Source: Paracoccaceae bacterium (lineage in GTDB: Bacteria > Pseudomonadota > Alphaproteobacteria > Rhodobacterales > Rhodobacteraceae). From it: a DNA stretch of 8,628 nucleotides. The notes under the pieces are model-generated. The model was not told the DNA's origin. It saw nothing but the letters and a program-made list of their open reading frames with translations, and made no database searches. The stretch covers positions 1 through 8,628 of the forward strand of contig RFZH01000093.1 of assembly GCA_009920815.1 (NCBI GenBank), read 5' to 3'. Position numbers and translations under genes: made by a program. Of the stretch, positions 6,029-8,628 are shown one piece after another; the stretch's first letter is position 1; every line of letters starts with the position of its first letter.

Positions 6029-7457
6029 ACAGGCCCTTGGACCGATAGCTGCTGGCGACATTTCCGATGGCCACCAAATAGGCGGCGGTGCGTAAGTCCT
6101 CGACGTCACCACGCTCGTGCCATGTTTCGCGCATTTTTTGATAGGCTGAGCGCATTGTGTCATCCAGACCCGAACGCACCAGTTCCAATTCCCCAGCACC
6201 GCGCAGGTATTTTTGCTTGAACCCGGGTGTCAGCGTCCACTTGTTACCCAACGCTTCTGACAGGTTTTCCAACTCATCTACGATCATTTGATAGCGCGCC
6301 TCTTCTTGGCGACGCTGCATCCGACCAAACCGGATATGGCTAAGGTTTTTGACCCATTCGAAATAGGACACTGTCACACCACCTGCGTTGGCGAACATAT
6401 CCGGAATAATCACGCAGCCGCGTTTGCGCAGAATATCATCGGCACCTGCAGTTACCGGACCATTCGCAGCCTCGATAATCAGATTGGCTTTGATCCGTTC
6501 CGCATTACCCAGATTGATGACGCCTTCCATCGCCGCAGGCACCAAAATATCACAGTCATGTTCCAAAACGGCAGCTCCGTTTTCAACATATGTCCCCTTT
6601 GGATATCCGCGTACGCCTTGGTTATCTTTGATCCAATGGGACAGATCTTCGATGTTGATACCTGCATCGTTCACAATCGCACCATCGCGTTCAATGACCG
6701 CAATAACCTTGCAACCATCTTCCTCAGAGAGGAATTTTGCGGCATGATAGCCAACGTTACCCAAACCTTGAACAATGACGCGTTTACCATCCAAAGTGCC
6801 ACTTAAATTTGCCTTGGCAACATCCAGAGGTTCACGGAAAAATTCTTGGAGTGCATATTGAACACCGCGGCCCGTCGCCTCAACACGGCCTGCGATACCA
6901 CCTGCATTCAAGGGTTTACCCGTTACACACGCTCGCGCGTTGATATCTGTGGTATTCATCCGCGCATACTGATCCGCGATCCATGCCATTTCACGTTCAC
7001 CGGTTCCCATGTCGGGCGCCGGCACGTTCTGGCTGGGATGGATAAGGTCACGTTTGATCAACTCATAGGCAAAGCGTCGTGTGATCAACTCTAGCTCTTG
7101 TTCGCTATATTCTTGTGGATTGATCCGCAGCCCGCCTTTAGATCCGCCAAACGGGGCCTCAACCAAGGCGCACTTATAAGTCATCAACGCGGCCAGCGCT
7201 TCGACTTCATCTTGGTTTACAGTGTCGGCAAAGCGAATGCCGCCCTTTACCGGTTCCATATGTTCCGAATGCACAGAACGATAGCCGGTGAATGTTTTTA
7301 TTTCACCCCGCAAACGCACACCAAATCGCACGGTGTAGGTGGCGTTACAGACGCGGATTTTTTCTTCTAAGCCCGGGGGCAAATCCATCAACCGCACAGC
7401 GCGATTAAACATCACATCAACACTTTGGCGAAAACTTGGTTCTTGGATAGTCGACAT
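6027..7457 (-). CDS. gdhA: Glutamate dehydrogenase (Glu/Leu/Phe/Val dehydrogenase family)
   Basis: A 476-residue cytoplasmic oxidoreductase interconverting glutamate with 2-oxoglutarate and ammonium. Seen, numbered from the chosen start: substrate-binding K71 (PVKGGIRF) and K95 (TYKCAL), the catalytic lysine K107 (PFGGSKGG), D149 (PAPDMGTGEREMAW), the Rossmann motif GLGNVG (231-236), ANGP (331-334), NAGGV (357-361) and SYFEW (364-368). An acidic residue near the end of the second Rossmann strand (E256) hints at NAD rather than NADP use, which is a weak inference. Start choice: the reading frame is open to 7541, but ATG at 7457 (MSTIQEPSFRQSV) matches the usual N terminus of Rhodobacterales homologues and has a strong GGAGG ribosome site just upstream. 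The extra 28 residues are unlikely to be translated. It faces gcrA across a shared terminator and diverges from the pirin gene. Confidence 0.92.
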   Translation of the reverse strand: MSTIQEPSFRQSVDVMFNRAVRLMDLPPGLEEKIRVCNATYTVRFGVRLRGEIKTFTGYRSVHSEHMEPVKGGIRFADTVNQDEVEALAALMTYKCALVEAPFGGSKGGLRINPQEYSEQELELITRRFAYELIKRDLIHPSQNVPAPDMGTGEREMAWIADQYARMNTTDINARACVTGKPLNAGGIAGRVEATGRGVQYALQEFFREPLDVAKANLSGTLDGKRVIVQGLGNVGYHAAKFLSEEDGCKVIAVIERDGAIVNDAGINIEDLSHWIKDNQGVRGYPKGTYVENGAAVLEHDCDILVPAAMEGVINLGNAERIKANLIIEAANGPVTAGADDILRKRGCVIIPDMFANAGGVTVSYFEWVKNLSHIRFGRMQRRQEEARYQMIVDELENLSEALGNKWTLTPGFKQKYLRGAGELELVRSGLDDTMRSAYQKMRETWHERGDVEDLRTAAYLVAIGNVASSYRSKGL

Positions 7458-7461
7458 TCTT

Positions 7462-7466
7462 ACCTC
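7462..7466 (-). promoter_or_regulatory. Shine-Dalgarno deciding the gdh start
   Basis: On the minus strand GGAGG is followed by four to five bases and then the ATG at 7455-7457. This is the best ribosome site near any in-frame ATG of the gdh frame and fixes the start 28 codons inside the longest open frame. Confidence 0.8.
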
Positions 7467-7706
7467 CGAGCATTTCGAACACATCCCCGGCTGCGCAAAC
7501 TTGGACATTGGGAAAATAATTGCATCGGCGGAAATAGTCATTTTCGCCCTAAATCAATCACATTTCGCGCAAGTACAAATTGTCGCACCCATCCTGTTCA
7601 TTGCACTAAAGTCGTAGATTGAAAAGACCAAAAGTTCACAAAATGCACAAATTTTGGGCATTGTGCGAAAACGCGCAACGTCTGTCCGAATACGAACAGA
7701 GTGCAA

Positions 7707-7718
7707 CATTGCGCAATG
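7707..7718. promoter_or_regulatory. Perfect 12-bp palindrome at the pirin -35 position
   Basis: CATTGCGCAATG is fully self-complementary. It lies 17 bp upstream of the candidate pirin -10 and so covers the place where a -35 hexamer should be; no good -35 is present. This suits either an activator replacing the -35 contact or a repressor blocking it. Confidence 0.5.
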
Positions 7719-7735
7719 ACCACTCGCACCTTAAA

Positions 7736-7741
7736 TATAAC
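7736..7741 (+). promoter_or_regulatory. Candidate -10 of the pirin-family gene
   Basis: TATAAC (5 of 6 to consensus) in an AT-rich stretch, with predicted initiation near 7748, right at the GGAGGA ribosome site (7748-7753) that precedes the ATG at 7760. The leader would be very short, about 12 nt. No -35 match at 16-18 bp spacing. Confidence 0.35.
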
Positions 7742-7759
7742 GGAAATGGAGGACCACAC

Positions 7760-8628
7760 ATGTCGATACGTCCAATTCTAGAACAACGCCACGCCACCCC
7801 CACGATGGAGGGCGCCGGCGTCCACCTACACCGCGCCTTTGGCTTTGCCGATCCAAGCGAATTGGATCCATTTCTGTTGTTTGATGATTTCAGAAATGAA
7901 CGACCACAGGATTACAAAAAGGGTTTCCCATGGCACCCACATCGGGGCATTGAAACCATAACTTATGTTTTGTCGGGCACAGTGCATCACGGCGATAGCC
8001 TTGGCAACACAGGTGCTTTGGGCGCGGGTGATGTGCAATGGATGACCGCAGGATCGGGTATCATGCATCAGGAAATGCCACAGGGCAACGCACAAGGCCA
8101 AATGCACGGGTTTCAATTATGGGCAAACCTGCCCTCATCGTTGAAAATGACCGCGCCGCGCTATCAGGACGTGAAATCCAAAGATATCCCTGTGATCACC
8201 GATGACGATGGCACAACGGTCAAGGTGATTGTAGGGTCGTTCTGGGGCCAAACAGGTCCCGTGGACGGCATCGCCGCAGACCCGCAATATTTGGATATTT
8301 TCGTACCCGCTGGTGTGAAAAAAACGTTCAAAGTCGACACCTACCGCAAAGCTTTTGCCTATGTGTTTGAAGGTGCCGGCGCCTTTGCCGATGCATCAAA
8401 ACCCTTTGGCGTGCTTTTGGAAAAAGAAGTCGGCGGAGAAGAATACAACATCCGCGATCTGTCGGGAAACCGTACTTTGGTCAAGTTTGGAACAGGCGAC
8501 GAAGTCACCGTCCAAGCAGGCCCAGAAGGTATTCGGTTCCTCTTGATTTCCGGCGCACCGATCCAAGAACCGGTCGCTTGGCACGGTCCGATCGTAATGA
8601 ACACCCGCGAAGAATTGATCCAAGCGGT
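7760..8628 (+). CDS. Pirin family protein (3' end outside the window)
   Basis: A bicupin protein of the pirin family; 289 codons lie in the window with no stop. The last residues, MNTREELIQA (280-289), are typical of the extreme C terminus, so probably only a few codons are missing. The N-terminal cupin carries the metal ligands expected from human pirin and E. coli YhhW: H59 and H61 in PWHPHRG, then H103 and E105 in IMHQEMP. GIETITYVLSGTVHHGDS (63-80) is the usual cupin strand pair. The C-terminal cupin (about 175-275) lacks these ligands, as is normal. Some members oxidise quercetin, others act as redox-sensing cofactors; nothing here decides between these. The ATG at 7760 has GGAGGA 6 nt upstream, a strong ribosome site. 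Transcribed divergently from gdh. Confidence 0.92.
   Translation, partial: MSIRPILEQRHATPTMEGAGVHLHRAFGFADPSELDPFLLFDDFRNERPQDYKKGFPWHPHRGIETITYVLSGTVHHGDSLGNTGALGAGDVQWMTAGSGIMHQEMPQGNAQGQMHGFQLWANLPSSLKMTAPRYQDVKSKDIPVITDDDGTTVKVIVGSFWGQTGPVDGIAADPQYLDIFVPAGVKKTFKVDTYRKAFAYVFEGAGAFADASKPFGVLLEKEVGGEEYNIRDLSGNRTLVKFGTGDEVTVQAGPEGIRFLLISGAPIQEPVAWHGPIVMNTREELIQA

Larger units (their letters stand above)
7458..7759. promoter_or_regulatory. Divergent gdh / pirin regulatory region
   Basis: This 302-bp gap holds no credible gene but much symmetry. The 7639-7718 part contains four dyads: CAAAAT-N6-ATTTTG (7639-7656), GCACAA-N10-TTGTGC (7645-7666), TCTGTcCG-N4-CGaACAGA (7681-7700) and the perfect palindrome CATTGCGCAATG (7707-7718). 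GCGCAA occurs four times on the plus strand (7493, 7567, 7673, 7711). The gdh-proximal half (7458-7620) lacks a convincing promoter by eye; one poor candidate is TTGATT followed by TATTTC on the minus strand. The density suggests at least one dimeric regulator, perhaps controlling both genes; its identity is unknown. Confidence 0.5.

Noticed and set aside
6288..6806. 172-residue plus-strand open frame
   Set aside because: Antisense to the well-conserved gdh gene, with no family motif; a shadow frame.
7458..7541. 28-codon in-frame N-terminal extension of glutamate dehydrogenase, containing a CSKC motif
   Set aside because: The internal ATG at 7457 has GGAGG at good spacing and matches the usual family N terminus; the extension has no recognised family similarity and lies in the dyad-rich regulatory spacer.

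Overview
The window looks like chromosomal DNA of a marine alphaproteobacterium of the Rhodobacterales / Roseobacter group. The reasons are the protein flavour of PriA, glutamate dehydrogenase and the DUF484 protein, a one-step phosphatidylcholine synthase, and GcrA, a cell-cycle regulator confined to Alphaproteobacteria. Base composition appears moderate, lower than in many roseobacters. This placement is inferred from remembered family sequences; no search was run.

Layout. A complete priA (primosomal helicase, minus strand, 1-2076) is divergent, across 75 bp, from a plus-strand group: a small class I transaldolase (2152-2805), a DUF484 protein (2854-3549) and the tyrosine recombinase xerC (3546-4463, overlapping DUF484 by ATGA). 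Next come pcs (4572-5276) and gcrA (5427-5996), each after a spacer of 100-150 bp that probably holds its own promoter. A strong bidirectional hairpin separates gcrA from the convergent glutamate dehydrogenase gene (6027-7457, minus). A 302-bp intergenic region rich in dyad symmetries lies between gdh and a divergent pirin-family gene (7760 onward), which runs off the right edge a few codons before its expected end.

Function. This is core chromosome rather than an island: replication restart (PriA), chromosome dimer resolution (XerC with its usual DUF484 neighbour), cell-cycle transcription (GcrA), central carbon and nitrogen metabolism (transaldolase, Gdh), membrane lipid synthesis (Pcs) and a cupin protein (pirin). 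I see no mobile element, CRISPR array, tRNA, rRNA or phage gene, and no convincing new multi-gene system.

Most worth a second look. (1) PriA has an apparent in-frame loss of about 45-50 residues, including the GPG-type helicase motif, between its zinc-binding cysteines and the IIIGTQLVAKGHNFP motif. (2) The gdh/pirin spacer holds a perfect 12-bp palindrome where the pirin -35 element would be, plus several other dyads and four GCGCAA hexamers. (3) The gcrA leader has a terminator-like hairpin and repeated GATCAAA half-sites. (4) The DUF484 gene contains a perfect 14-bp tandem duplication that does not break the frame.
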